DNA of 64,000 bases from Cruorifilaria tuberocauda (taxonomy: Eukaryota > Nematoda > Chromadorea > Rhabditida > Onchocercidae), in the NCBI GenBank assembly GCA_013365365.1, contig JABVXU010000277.1, positions 1 to 64,000 on the forward strand. The letters are read 5' to 3'. The position numbers and the translations under genes are program-made. Positions 39,778 to 51,768 of this stretch are shown here, piece by piece. The notes under the pieces are model-generated. The model worked only from the letters and a program-made list of their open reading frames with translations, made no database searches and was not told where the DNA came from. Numbering within the stretch: position 1 is the stretch's first letter; each line of letters opens with the position of its first letter.

Positions 39778-41858
39778 ATGGGTATAATAAGCGTATGCCA
39801 AATTTTGATCAAGGGTATCCTCATCATATTAACATTTATATATCTGGTGAGGACTTGAGGTGCTTTTTTTTGTTATTTAATTCTTTTCAATTCAAATTCC
39901 TTCAACGGTAAAAAAAAATGTTGGGCTGATGGATGATAAAACAATTAATTAAAATTAACTTTTTAATATTATGATAGAATTTGAGGCTATTGGTTTCGCT
40001 GTCATTGGACTAAGCTTATGGCTTCGATTAGATCCAACACTTCAAGAAATGGTGCGAGAGGATCTCCCTCGGATTAATAATAGTAATGTTGAAATGGATG
40101 AAGTGAAAATTGCAGAAATGGTTGAACTGAAAAATCAAATGAGATTTGGTGTAGGTTTAACAAATTGAATTGATATGGATTGAAAATTTTTTACTTTCAA
40201 AATATTATTCTTCGATAAATTGGAGAAGTATTAAAATAAGGTTTATTGGCTTTGAGTATTAATTTGTCTATCAGGCTTATTGTTCAAAAAACTTTTTTCA
40301 AAATTCTTTTGAATTTTTTGCTAGGTGTGAATTATTGAAATACACAGTGAATTTTCGATGCACTTAAATTTATGATTGATCTTCTGAAAAACAGCTGATT
40401 GTTTTTTCGGCCATATAAAAATAATTCTTTATCATTAGTACGATTTCCATAAATTATTGGAAATAAGCTTATCTAATAATTTCAGTTGGATGTATCATTT
40501 TGGACAATTTGTGGCTGTGGAATTGCGATCGCTATAATTGGCTTCATTGGAGTTTGTGGAGCGATATTTTCAAATCGCGCAGCTATTGCTCTAAATTTAA
40601 CAGCCTCAGTGATATTAATAACTACTGAATTAGCAATTGCTCTTTTCATCATTCTTTACAGACCAACGGCACGTTATTATCGGTTTAACATATGATGATT
40701 TTAATTTAAACAGATTGAAGGAAATCCTGAAATTCATCAAAATTCTGTGATGAATCCATTTTATTACAGTTTTTTATTCAGCACTGATTAAAAAATTTTG
40801 ATGTACAGAAAGATCAGAAAAATTCCACTAATCATGAAACAAAAATTCACTGCTTTCTACAATGTGTTGATGATGTAGAGGAGATTTTCTTTTGAGAGAC
40901 TTTTTGGGATTAAATTCAATTATTAAATTCAATTCTATGAAATTATATAGATCGAAGAAATGGCAACTGAATATGTCAGTTTAGCAGATCAATTAGAGGA
41001 TTCGTTGGATGACATGGATATAATCACAACAACGGTTTGAACACCTGTGATAAATTAGATAATGAATAGTAGAGAGCAGCAAAATGGTCATAATTTTTTA
41101 ATGAATTTAACTTCAAAATTTTGGAAAATCGTATGCATGAAAAATATGTTTCAGTTGATCGAAATGTTTTTTCAGTATAAATGTTGTAGTACGAGAGAAG
41201 ATAGTCGATCAAGATGTGTGACAACTAATCAGGTAAAATTATAGCAATCATTAGTCGATTGAGCCTTGTTCAAAATTAAATACTTATCTTGAAATAGGTG
41301 AGAAGTTGGAGTTAGGACAAAAAATGCCCAAAGTAAAATGAATGAGAAGATGGCGAATAAAGACGAGTAAATTTCTAACATTTAATCATCAACAGTGAGG
41401 TTGTAACTTAGAAATGTTTAGAATCTGAAATGAAATAATATCATAAATTATCAAAAAAGGATTGATTTTGATAATAATACAAATAAAACATTACGAATTG
41501 AAATTTATAAAATTTGCATGTGATTTTTAAGTGTTAATTTTTTTTCAAATTGACCTCCAATCGAGTAGCATTTTGGTGATCTAAGAGTCCGGCAATTGAT
41601 CTCAACATGAAATTATTGTTCATTAATTAATTATGAGTAAGGGAAAGTTCAGCCTAAATTACTTCATAAAGTTTGTTACTACAAACAAGAAGGACCACTA
41701 AATATGACACAAAATTTCAGCTTACCTGTACGACAGCTGTATTGCATGAACTGCGATGTAATCTGATTATAGCAGGTTATTTTACAGCAAGTATTCTCAT
41801 ACAGCAAATTTTAACAGTTCTTTTATGCATCATAAAAATTGTCTCAAGGAAAACTTAA
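39778..41858 (+). CDS. Tetraspanin
   Basis: Four-pass membrane protein that organises membrane microdomains. Six exons give 230 aa: 39778-39846, 39986-40150, 40486-40672, 40958-41034, 41176-41232, 41721-41858. Exon 1 starts MGIISVCQILIKG, a typical tetraspanin N-terminus. TM1 runs about residues 6-37 and ends SLWLRLDP. TM2 and TM3 lie in exon 3 (WTICGCGIAIAIIGFIGVCG, then an acidic TM3 around TTELAIALF). TM4 is about 198-222 in the last exon. The large extracellular loop (about 134-198) carries a Cys pair at C169-C170 plus C180, C188 and C198. The pair reads CCS rather than the canonical CCG. Length and topology fit the family. The exon 3-4 junction is the least certain: I used a GATCGAAG acceptor because it alone keeps the frame. 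A C. elegans tsp number cannot be assigned by eye. Confidence 0.85.
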
Positions 41859-42053
41859 ATTTTGTTGGAGATATATACTGTATGGTACGATTATATTAGT
41901 CTATTTTTCTATTGATGATATATTTTCTTATTCTCTATCGATGTGATTTATTATTTCGTAATTGAAAAACTTTGATGTTATTTTGCTTATTTCAGACTAT
42001 TAATTCTTATTAAATGTTTATTATATGCTAAAAAAGAACTGTTAAATTTATAT

Positions 42054-42059
42054 AATAAA
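42054..42059 (+). terminator. AATAAA poly(A) signal for the tetraspanin gene
   Basis: First canonical AATAAA after the tetraspanin stop, about 195 bp downstream. Assigned by position only; AATAAA is frequent in such AT-rich DNA. Confidence 0.4.
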
Positions 42060-42920
42060 TAGATTTATCGACAAATTGTACAAATGAAATATAACATTCA
42101 TTAACTGAGCAGAGCTAAGTATATTTTTTCTTTCCTGCTATAAATGATTAAAATTGTTCATTATGTAAAATCAAAAACTTTTCGAATCTTGGATTATGTC
42201 ATATTTAGATTGCCAAACTGTGTGATTAGCAATCTGCAGTAATTAATCATAGAAAAAGAAAATTAACTTTGAAAGCTTCGTGATACCTTGTTGTGTTATT
42301 CATACAAAATAGTGAAAATATGAGTGAATTGTAGTTTCAATGAATAACAAACTAAAATAAACATTATTTTATTTGCATAAAAAACGAGGTAGTGATTGTA
42401 AATGTCTTCACACATATTACTTTATTTACGTTAATGAAATGCTTGAACTTTTTTCAAGATGAGTTAGGCTTGAAGACATTTACCTATATGCATTTACATG
42501 GAATTAAATTGTTTAGAGAATATTTCGATTTGGCTTTAATCATAAATTAACCATGTCCATGCAAATAAATATAGGCACATAGATGATATCTCTACCTCAT
42601 CAATTGCACCCTGTAAAAGCTAAAATCATCACAAACATCAGTGATTTTACGGCGTCAACAAAGTATTTCGTAAATGAGTGCGTATTTAAAATTTCTTTCA
42701 ATTAATAAGTGGAAAACTAATGAATTCACCACAGTAAATTATGAAGATCTCAAAAAGCATACAGTTAGAATAAAGAGTTAAACTAATGATTTCAAATGTT
42801 ACCAGTAATGTGATATAGAAAACAGATGAGAAAACTCAGAAAATTCAAATAAGGTTTTTTCCTCAAATTTTCTTGAATAACACGAATTATTTGAGGGATT
42901 ACTTTAATTTGAATTGAAAT

Positions 42921-42926
42921 TTTATT
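42921..42926 (-). terminator. AATAAA poly(A) signal for the Kv channel gene
   Basis: TTTATT on the plus strand reads AATAAA on the minus strand, about 190 bp after the channel stop codon. It is the nearest canonical signal. Confidence 0.4.
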
Positions 42927-43112
42927 TTTATACCAGTTTTAGGCCCCACCTTATATAACATCTTATTATTATATATAAGATGATAATTCTAATTAGATGA
43001 TCATTTAATAGAACGGAATGCTCACTTTTAAATGTATTTTAATCCAAAAACTTCTATATCATATCAATTAGGTCATCAGTCATTTTTGTAAAAGTAAGGA
43101 AGGTACTTTTAC

Positions 43113-46100
43113 TTAATTGTAAGCTTTAGCCATCCGTCGTTGACGCTGTGTTCGTTTGAAATCATTCCTCTCGCTATCATAATTACGCGAGAAATTTTCA
43201 ACAATCATAGTTATCGGAAATGCAAGTACCAAAACGCCAGATATACTGGCACAACTAGCGATTAATTTACCAACTGAAAAAAAAACGATAATTTTGAACT
43301 TCTACATTTTTCTTGTTAAAAATTAGATAGAGTTCATATGAAATGCTACAAACTTTTCGGAATTTAAAGCTTCCTGACTGAAAAAATAATATAGAGTATT
43401 TGTTGCATTTAGCATAAAGTATTCATTGCAAATAAATGAAAATTACATAATGTTTCTGGATAATAATCGCCATAACCAACAGTTGTCATCGTAACAATAC
43501 ACCTAAAGTAAGAATTTAAGGACCGAAAATCACTGGCTAATTTTTTTGCGACCATTATCAACAAATGCTTTTATGAAATCTCATCCAGATATATCATTAA
43601 TTATCATTGGGTTGGTAGAAGAATTGTTAAAAAACATTTATTAAGTCTGAGGTCTTTATTTATATCAAATTTCATCGATCGGATCAAAACGGAATTTATC
43701 ATGAACACTGATCATACTTATCATAACTATTGTTCTCATTTTTGTTGACAATTATATTATTAAACCTATTCAGGCAAAATGTTCTATTCTTACTGCTCTT
43801 CTATGAATGAATGTATGATTTTGAATAAGTATAAACGGATTATATGAATCAAAGAATACAAGCTTGCTTATAAAATATGAATTTAGAAAATATATTACAT
43901 GATGAAAACTCACCACCAACCAGCGTGCGGAATTGATTTAAATTTTGTATTTGGTTCGTCACGTTCTGCGAAGTACATTAGAGTTGAAAAGAAAATTACT
44001 GTTGTCAACAAAAACAGTGTAAGCATTGATAATTCGGGAAGACTGTAAAATTTATAATAATTAAAAAATATAATAAATTAAACAGCATTTAAAAATATTA
44101 AATAATTTTCCTATTATTGTTAAATGATATACTGACATGATGAATTTTTTATTGAAATATGTTTACTTACCTAGTCTTAACAGTAAGACCAAATGATTTC
44201 AAGCCGCTGGAATAACGTGCAAGTTTAAATATTCGCGCTACTCGCATTACCCGCACCACACGCATAACCATTGCTAGGCCACGGAAATCACCAAATGTAT
44301 GTACTCCAAAGCCTAAATTAAATTCATTGATGATTTTAGAAATTTATCCCATATTAAGAGATGCTTATCATCCCTATACTAAACATTAAACAGGATTTTT
44401 CTCTTGGTTTGAATTAATTTGCTTTCCAATTTCTTCTTGATTTAATTTTCACTTAATTTTACTTAATTTATTTAATTTACTTATCTGTTCAATAGGATAT
44501 ATTATGAGCTATTAAATCAGATCAGTTTCTGGATTTAATAACATCTCAAATCCTGAAATCATTATCGAAAATATGTGCTGTTAAAATAGTAGAAGCTTTG
44601 GAAATGTTGATCCAACTTTTAGTATTTCTTACAAGAAACACTGAAAGAGATTCAGAACTAAGCAGAAAAATGGAATCGTTTTAGGAATATGCGCAATTAT
44701 TAGATGATCCTGGAAGTGAAAAAAGTGCTCTAAATTCTGATTCCAGAATGCTTGAAAATTCGGTTCCTTAAGATCATTACTTTTTGGATTCAATTGCTCA
44801 CAAATCTCACCGTCAAATAAGACAAGCCATTGCGATAGCGTAAAATTATTAACAAGATAATAAACTTATTACTTTGTTCCAAATAATTAAGAGATGTGAA
44901 AAAATTTGAGTACAGGAATTATATGAAAGAACGAAAGATCGCGTGCTTCCCAGGTATCCAGAAAGAAACGGAACAGGTAAATGACAATTCCAAAAACAGT
45001 GTAAGCATTGATAATTCGGGATGACTTACACTATTTTTGTTACGTCCATGTTAACTTAGTTTTACAATAAATCCTTGAGTTTTTGCGCCCAAATCGTTTC
45101 TAATTAACCATTCTCTTTTCTTTTTATTTTAACAAATTACATACTTCATTACCAAGCTTCATGAATTAAAAAAGCAGCAAAAATTCAAAATACACATCAG
45201 AAAAATGAAACAGTTCATATATTGCTTTTAATTTACAAAAATAGTTGGGTAGAAATTTAATATGCGTTTATTACGTTTAATATCACGTAAAGGTGATGTG
45301 TTGATGATTTAACGAAAGCGCTTCAGGAGAAAAGATAATTTCTTAGTTTCAATCAATATCGCTCTGCCTTTATGCTATAAGTTTATATATTATTCAACAT
45401 CTAAGTTGTAATCCTACCATTAATACTTCAATATCAGAATTAATCAAATTTTGTTATATGATTACAGATATTGCTTTTATATTCTTACAATAAAACAAAT
45501 GTGATATTAATATGAAATCATTTTTGATAATATCATAGTACTTATAATTGGTACGCTTATCAGCATTATATTATCGCAAATTTCATGATTGATTAAAAGA
45601 TGGAATCAGTGGGATATAATTGATATAATCCCTGTATCGCTATTATCTCGCATGATTATTTTCCATTCATAAATACTAATGTTAATAATTAAAATCTACT
45701 TGTTTAAACCAGAAAAATTAGTTCAGCCTATTTCGTCTAAATAGTCGAATGAAAGAAATTAATTAATAGCTATAGTGAGCAGAATGCTTGAAATTTTGAG
45801 TCTCAAGCATTTTGCCGATTATAATTTTTAAAGTTAGCATTGAATGAATGAGACGTTAAAAGATAAAGCATTACCGCAAGCTGAAAGTAAAATTTCCACA
45901 TAAAAAGGTATGATTGTTAAACTATCAATGATATTCAGTGGCTCTAATACAAATTTTCTTTTTCGTGTGCAGACGATAAATCGAGCAAAATATTCGAATG
46001 TAAACCATATTATACAAGCCTGAAATTAAGTTTGAAATTTTTGTAAAATTTTGTGAAGTTAAATACAAATCATCCTATGTTTTCTTCTCTCTTCCTCTTC

Positions 46101-48894
46101 CGTTTGCTGCTTTATAAGAGAGAAAATTGTTTAAACTTTGACTTTTTAATGAACAAACTGCTACCATATGCTCGCCACAACTCTTAAAAGCCTGCTCTCT
46201 CTCCTAGAAATCGATCGATCATTTTTCCAGTGGACAGTGACCTTCTCCGGATTCTAAGTGAGTATATTTTCCGACGAAAATTAAATCTGCTAACCAATAA
46301 GCAATACCTTTCGTCACCTTTCCAATTCAAACAATCGTTCACTATTTGATACTAAATTATGGTATGTTCGAAAAGAAATTTTCCGTTTGCTGTGAAAAAT
46401 TATGGTCGCCACGTACCAATTCAATAAATTCCAAAGTGGAATGAAGTCGAAAATCAAGTTTTGAACCACTGACGCTCGTATTATAATTGGTAGCTTGCCA
46501 TTCCGGTGTTGAACCGAGTATCATTCCGGTCACTGATACAACTACCATCATTATGCTTAGAAGTGCAAAAATCTGTAATAGTAAGGAGACGACATAAATG
46601 AAATAATAGTGAAACAATGCCTGCAGTTGTCAACATTTCGCGCTTAATTACAAACTATCAATTTGCTTAGCAAAAGTGAATCTGAAAGATTGAATAGAAA
46701 AAGTTTGATTCATCTAAAATAAGAAATACAAATGATGTAAAAAATGATTGAAAATACCTCATTGTTAAAATTATGTTCAAGTCTAAAAGATAAAAAATAA
46801 AATCCAAATAAAAATTAGAAAAGTTACATAGTTTTTCATAATTATTTTTTCCTTTTTTCTAAATAAAATCAAAAAAATATAACCTTAGCCGCGGTACTTG
46901 TACCGGGATCTTCCATTAAAAGCCACAATTTACGCCGTTGATCATCCCAGCAAGCTCCATCAAATTGATCAACTTTAATGCAATGAGAAATCGTTTGCTT
47001 CTTGCTAATTATTGAAGATTTTGCGAAAAATAACTCTCACGCAATAAAATTTACAGATGTTTAAAAAGAGAAAAGTTTTAACAGGTTATTTAAAAATCAC
47101 TGAAACTATTCACCAACCCAGCAAGAAGTATGTTGAATCATTCAGGATTTTATTTTAGAACACACATCTTCTATTGTTCAAATCTTGATTAAAGCAATTC
47201 CAGAGTAAAGGTTTCTCTTTTATTCTACAGAATAGCTAATAAAAGGTTTTTAAACAAACGAACCATAAGCTATGGAATCTCTCTCTCCATGATCTTCCTC
47301 ACTTTCACCCGTCATCATCATCATGCAACATGGCGCAAAAAAATCCCTAAATGATAAGCGAATGATGATAGTACTATTGTATCATGCACGTCATCAAATT
47401 ATGAATTTAAGAAATTTGGTATTATTAAGATCATGATTGAATTGCCTGAATTATATTATTCTTTACTCGTACCACTATAATCGAAAGCACTATGTTATAC
47501 TGAACCACGAAACTTGGGAAAAAGTTTAAATTTTATTAAAGAATGCTTTGTATTGCAAAAATTAAATTTATTCCACTTACTGATGATGCCATTGGCTGTT
47601 TATTTGCGAATCATTAATAGATTTAGATTTTAAGCCAAAAATTTTTTGCTAATTATGAATTTATTTCTATTATTATTGTAAAAAATCAATTCTTATATCA
47701 AAATAAGACAAGTTGTATATTCTATGAGTGCTTGTCAAAATTTTCTCTTTTTTAAACTGATTATTTGATGGCAATAATCTTTTTCAGTTCCATTTGTCTT
47801 CCAACAGAAAGCAAATAAAAGAAAAAATCTTAAGCTAAATTGAAATTAAACTGAAAATTAATTTTCTTACACAGATTTTTCACATCATCGCTCCATTTAC
47901 TATAGCATATTTACAATAATATCTCTATTTAGAAGTTTCTGTAAATTGCAAAATTCATTTATCGCTAATAGATATCATCACTGTATTGATTTTTGAAAAT
48001 CAGTAAGAAATCATTAAAGACGAGTGAAGAAAAATAACTTTTTGATTCTCCAAAAATCCAATTCTTTGGAGAGTCTTTCACAACAAATATCACTGGTTCG
48101 ATGAAAATGTCCTGTTGTTAGAAAATCATAAATTGGTTCAAATAATTTCCCAGAACGCTCGAAAAAATACTCTCTTGTTTCTGATAAATAACCGTTACAG
48201 CTTTCCATCCGAACTGGATGTGTCTCACGGCAAAATTGAGCTAATAGTGATGTTGGACATCGATACTGTAACATATCGTCCAATAGACAAAATAGAGGAA
48301 TTTTGTTCAATAAAGTTAATTAAGGAATTCAATTTCAAATAGTGAGATGTAAATTTAATTCTTATTGTGTACCTGTATGGTTGAATAACGAATACGAAAA
48401 TGTGTACCACCGATGTTTAGAAGTAAGTGAAAATCAAAGATATTATCAGTTTCAACTAATGCCATTTGGTTATCCACTTCGGAATCACTGTAAATCCATT
48501 ACTTGATATTTTGTTTATTCGTTAACTAATCAATACTCGAAACCTGTTTATCTATCCAAGTGATAAATAAAAAAATCGGGAAATAATTGACATATCAGTG
48601 CTTTACATTACAATTGTTAGAAAACTTTGAAATGAAGTGCTTTGATGAGAAATTTTTAACCGATCCAATATATTTTGCTGAAATTGACATCATTTTGTAT
48701 TTATCTCGGAAATTTTGGATAGAAAGTTTTAGATTTTTTGTAGGAAATTGGAAGAAGGCATACTTTAAGATTTTTTTGGCACTACTCCAGCCAAATTCAC
48801 GTTTTCGATCATCGTCAGCACGATTTCTTTCGTGTGACAAACTTCTGTTCTCGTTTTTATTAAGTCCAGCATCTCGACGCTTTTCTCTTTGCAT
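43113..48894 (-). CDS. Kv2/Shab-like voltage-gated potassium channel
   Basis: Plasma-membrane tetrameric K+ channel subunit. Eleven exons in minus order give 489 aa: 48894-48764, 48487-48373, 48265-48039, 47346-47256, 47000-46884, 46572-46417, 46019-45875, 44312-44171, 44042-43914, 43502-43447, 43273-43113. The T1 tetramerisation domain (about 64-165) begins LLLNIGGTHF and contains the exact HX5CX20CC zinc motif of non-Shaker channels (H137, C143, C164-C165). S1 begins near IFALLSIMMVVVS (228). S2 includes ACIIWFTFEYFARF and S3 NIIDSLTIIPFYVEI. S4 has regularly spaced charges, MRVVRVMRVARIFKLAR (344-360). The selectivity filter is TVGYGD (425-430). S6 carries FPIT (455-458) where most Kv channels have PxP. 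The C-terminus is short and basic. T1 and linker resemble Kv2 most. The small fourth exon and the first exon rest on phase and motif fit. The acceptor of exon 5 has alternatives. Confidence 0.93.
44560..44976 (+). pseudogene. Possible decayed coding fragment inside a Kv intron
   Basis: On the strand opposite to the channel, the intron 44,313-45,874 contains a frame from about 44,580 to 44,839 that stays open except for stops at 44,684 and 44,771. It reads protein-like stretches such as EYAQLLDDPGSEKSALNSDS. Further on, a 61-nt block at 44,916-44,976 has an exon-like shape: acceptor GAGTACAG, the frame ELYERTKDRVLPRYPERNGT, then donor CAG/GTAAAT. I do not recognise the protein. It may be a broken nested gene, an insertion, or chance. 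Confidence 0.25.
44991..45039. repeat. Copy of Kv exon sequence with adjoining hairpin
   Basis: Bases 44,991-45,026 repeat 44,009-44,044 with 35 of 36 matches, the first 31 perfectly. The source covers the 5' end of the channel exon encoding LPELSMLTLF. Immediately after the copy, CTTACACTATTTTTG (45,025-45,039) is the inverted complement, with one mismatch, of the copy's first 15 bases, so the element can fold into a 15-bp hairpin. Confidence 0.8.
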
Positions 48895-50630
48895 CAGGTA
48901 AATCGCATTATGTTCACTGGCTACTAAAATTAGATAAACTGAATATATGTATCGATGATATTTTATATTCTATATATTATATTTTGCATATGAAATTTAA
49001 TTAGAGTAAGAAAATATTAAATATGTTAGCTAATTATATTAAATATGTGCCAATTATAGGAAATTTATGAATTATATGAATATTATGTGAAATATATGAA
49101 ATATTTAGTTTAGAGAAAGAAAAAGCAAAAAAAATTAACTATATCCGATTTCCTTCTCAGAAATGTAATTTCCACTCATTTAAATGCAAATTTAATAGTA
49201 ATTAGCATTTAATGATTGAGAGTTTATGTTAAATCTTGCAAAGAAAACAGTATTTATAATAAAGAATGCTAATTTTTGTTAGCGGAAATTTACCAGTTGA
49301 AAATCTATTTCTTCTATTAATAATTTGTACAATGCAACTGTTATTTATATAAGTTGTTCCATTTCAACAATTAAAAAGAAGAAACATTTGTATTTGTCAT
49401 TCAATTTTCGACTATTCTGAAGAGAACTGATGCTCTTAAAATGACTGCAATGAATTTAAGAAAGAAATTAAAACATATTGAATTGAAGGATTCAATTTGC
49501 AATAAAAAATAGAAAAATCACTGAGAAAATGATTTATTTTATGGATGGAAAGGAATCATTCTTCGAATAAATTAACATTCATATGAGAAGAATTCAAAAA
49601 TTTCTCTAATTGAAATTGAATTAAATTTATCAAAAAAAAACAAAGAGAAAGTGATAAGGGTGATCTATCGATAATTACGTTGTTAATAATCGGCGCTAAC
49701 ATTCCTTACATTGTTATGTGCGCGTTCAGGAGAAATGTAATTTTAATATGTAATGTCGCACAATTGAATTTCCTTTTGCACTTTTCAATATCTTTCAATC
49801 ATCAGTGATTGTTGATTATAACAAGAAAACCATTTTATTAGAACGTACATTCCAAATGAAATAAGTTCCTGTCTATTTCTGATTCCGATAAACTTGAATT
49901 GTTAGATATCAAATCGGGAATTTATCACTGAGTTTTCTTCACTGATTCGATCATATCAGTTGCGATTAAAATATTTCATTTCAGTAATTTTTTTAAATTT
50001 TATTGTAGTTTTATTTATTTTCGTGAAAAGAAGAAAGATGGAAACCTGAAAGAATAGCATCGATTTCATCGCATATGAAACAAGTAAACAGTGGTGGCGT
50101 GTGTAATTTTTTCTGATAAAACAAGGATAATTTTTGCTTTTTTTCTTATTAGGGAAAAAATGAAGTACGAAAGTAAAATTATGATTATATTGAAATAAAA
50201 AAGCATTATCAATTACTTTATGAAAATAAAATAGGTCTATTCCGATTAGAATTTCGTTTTTTATTTATCGGAAGTGTTGCATTGTTCATGAATGATGATT
50301 TCCCTGAACCGTAGAAGTTCATGTAAATTGTATTTAATTCGTCTGGAACAGATTCTATTGGGACTATAAAATAAGTTCTTGCCTGTCTCTCAGTCAAATA
50401 AATTTAAAATTTTCAAGTTACATTATGTGAACTTGACTGAAAATGAATAATTATTTTTCAAAATGTTTTCTGCAAACTTAATAATCTTTTTTTAATTTTT
50501 TATCAACTGCAAATTTTTATAGTTTTTGTTGAGGATATATATTGATTATTTGAAATGCTTGAAGTTATTTGTAATAAAACTTTCAAACGAAATTTATTTG
50601 AAAGATATAATCGAATAAAAATACTTCTGC

Positions 50631-50692
50631 AGTTCTTCTCTTTCTTCCTCTCCTTTCTCCCTCTCTCTTTCCTTCTCTCTCACTAATCTTAT
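50631..50692 (+). repeat. Polypyrimidine tract
   Basis: About 60 bp of TCTTCC, CTCCTTTC and CTCTCTC units with almost no purine, in otherwise ordinary AT-rich DNA. Confidence 0.75.
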
Positions 50693-51723
50693 TTAAACGT
50701 CACACCAAACTTGTTGAATGAAAAAAGTTTGATATAAAATACCTTGTCGCACTGCTCCATTACGTAAATTGTTGCGCAAACGTCCAGCGATCATCGTAAA
50801 CTCACTTCAGATAAATATTTTAACATTGTATCAATTTCGCTTATTGGGACCAGATAATTGTTTGTATTCATTCATTCATAATATGACTGAAAAATGATTG
50901 AAGAAATTAATTCCATTTTTTAAATTATCAATCGATTTCAATCGACCGATAATTAAGACATTAATCTTTGTCACAGAGTTCAAAAGGAAAATCTCTCTCA
51001 TTGAAGCTCTTTTTCCTTTCTTTCTGATTAGTTAAAATTTTTAAAACAATGTACTGAAAAAAATTGTAAATTAAGGATTCATGAAAAGATAAAAACTGAC
51101 AATAAAATCGATTTGTTCGAAAAATACTGAAATTTAAAAGGAAAAATGAAGAGTTTATTCGTTGAAGGATAAAGCTAATTAAAGTGTTTAATAAAGGAAT
51201 GAATTCTTGTGAATAAAAATAGCTTAAGCTAAAATGTTTTACGTTAGAATATTGGCTTTAGCGAAGAGTAACAGGCAAGTGAGACTACCAATTTAACTAT
51301 TTTTGAAGTGGATAGGACATCAAGATGAATAAACATAACTTAAACAATAATAAAGATAGCACATTGATATCAAGCATAAAGCAATGAATGAAACATTCTC
51401 GATGTTACTCACTTCAATATTCTTTTGAGAATTTTAACTAACTTTTATAATCTAACTTGGTGAAAACACTAATCAATCTTTTTTTATTAAAAAAAGGTTC
51501 ATAGTTGTTTAGTTAGAAGAAAAGGAATATATCATGAAATGTGCAAAATACGTTCTCCTCAAGAATTATTATTTAAAAAACAAATGATATAGTAGTGAGA
51601 AGCTTAAGCATAGATATAAGCTTTGCAAAAAGTGAAACAATGGAAGATTGAATAGGTGGCAAGAAGAGAAAAACCAAGCTAGCATTAATTTGACGCAATT
51701 TAGTCTTTGCTAGTCTTTCGATC

Positions 51724-51768
51724 TGTGTCTGTGTGTGTGTATGTGTGTGTGTGTATTTGTCTGTGTGT
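51724..51768 (+). repeat. (GT)n microsatellite
   Basis: An interrupted TGTGTG array of about 45 bp with TCTG and TATG interruptions. Confidence 0.85.

Larger units (their letters stand above)
41859..43112. other. Convergent 3' intergenic region, tetraspanin / Kv channel
   Basis: About 1.25 kb between two genes that point at each other. It is AT-rich and has no coding signal. It holds the nearest canonical poly(A) signal for each gene. Confidence 0.55.
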
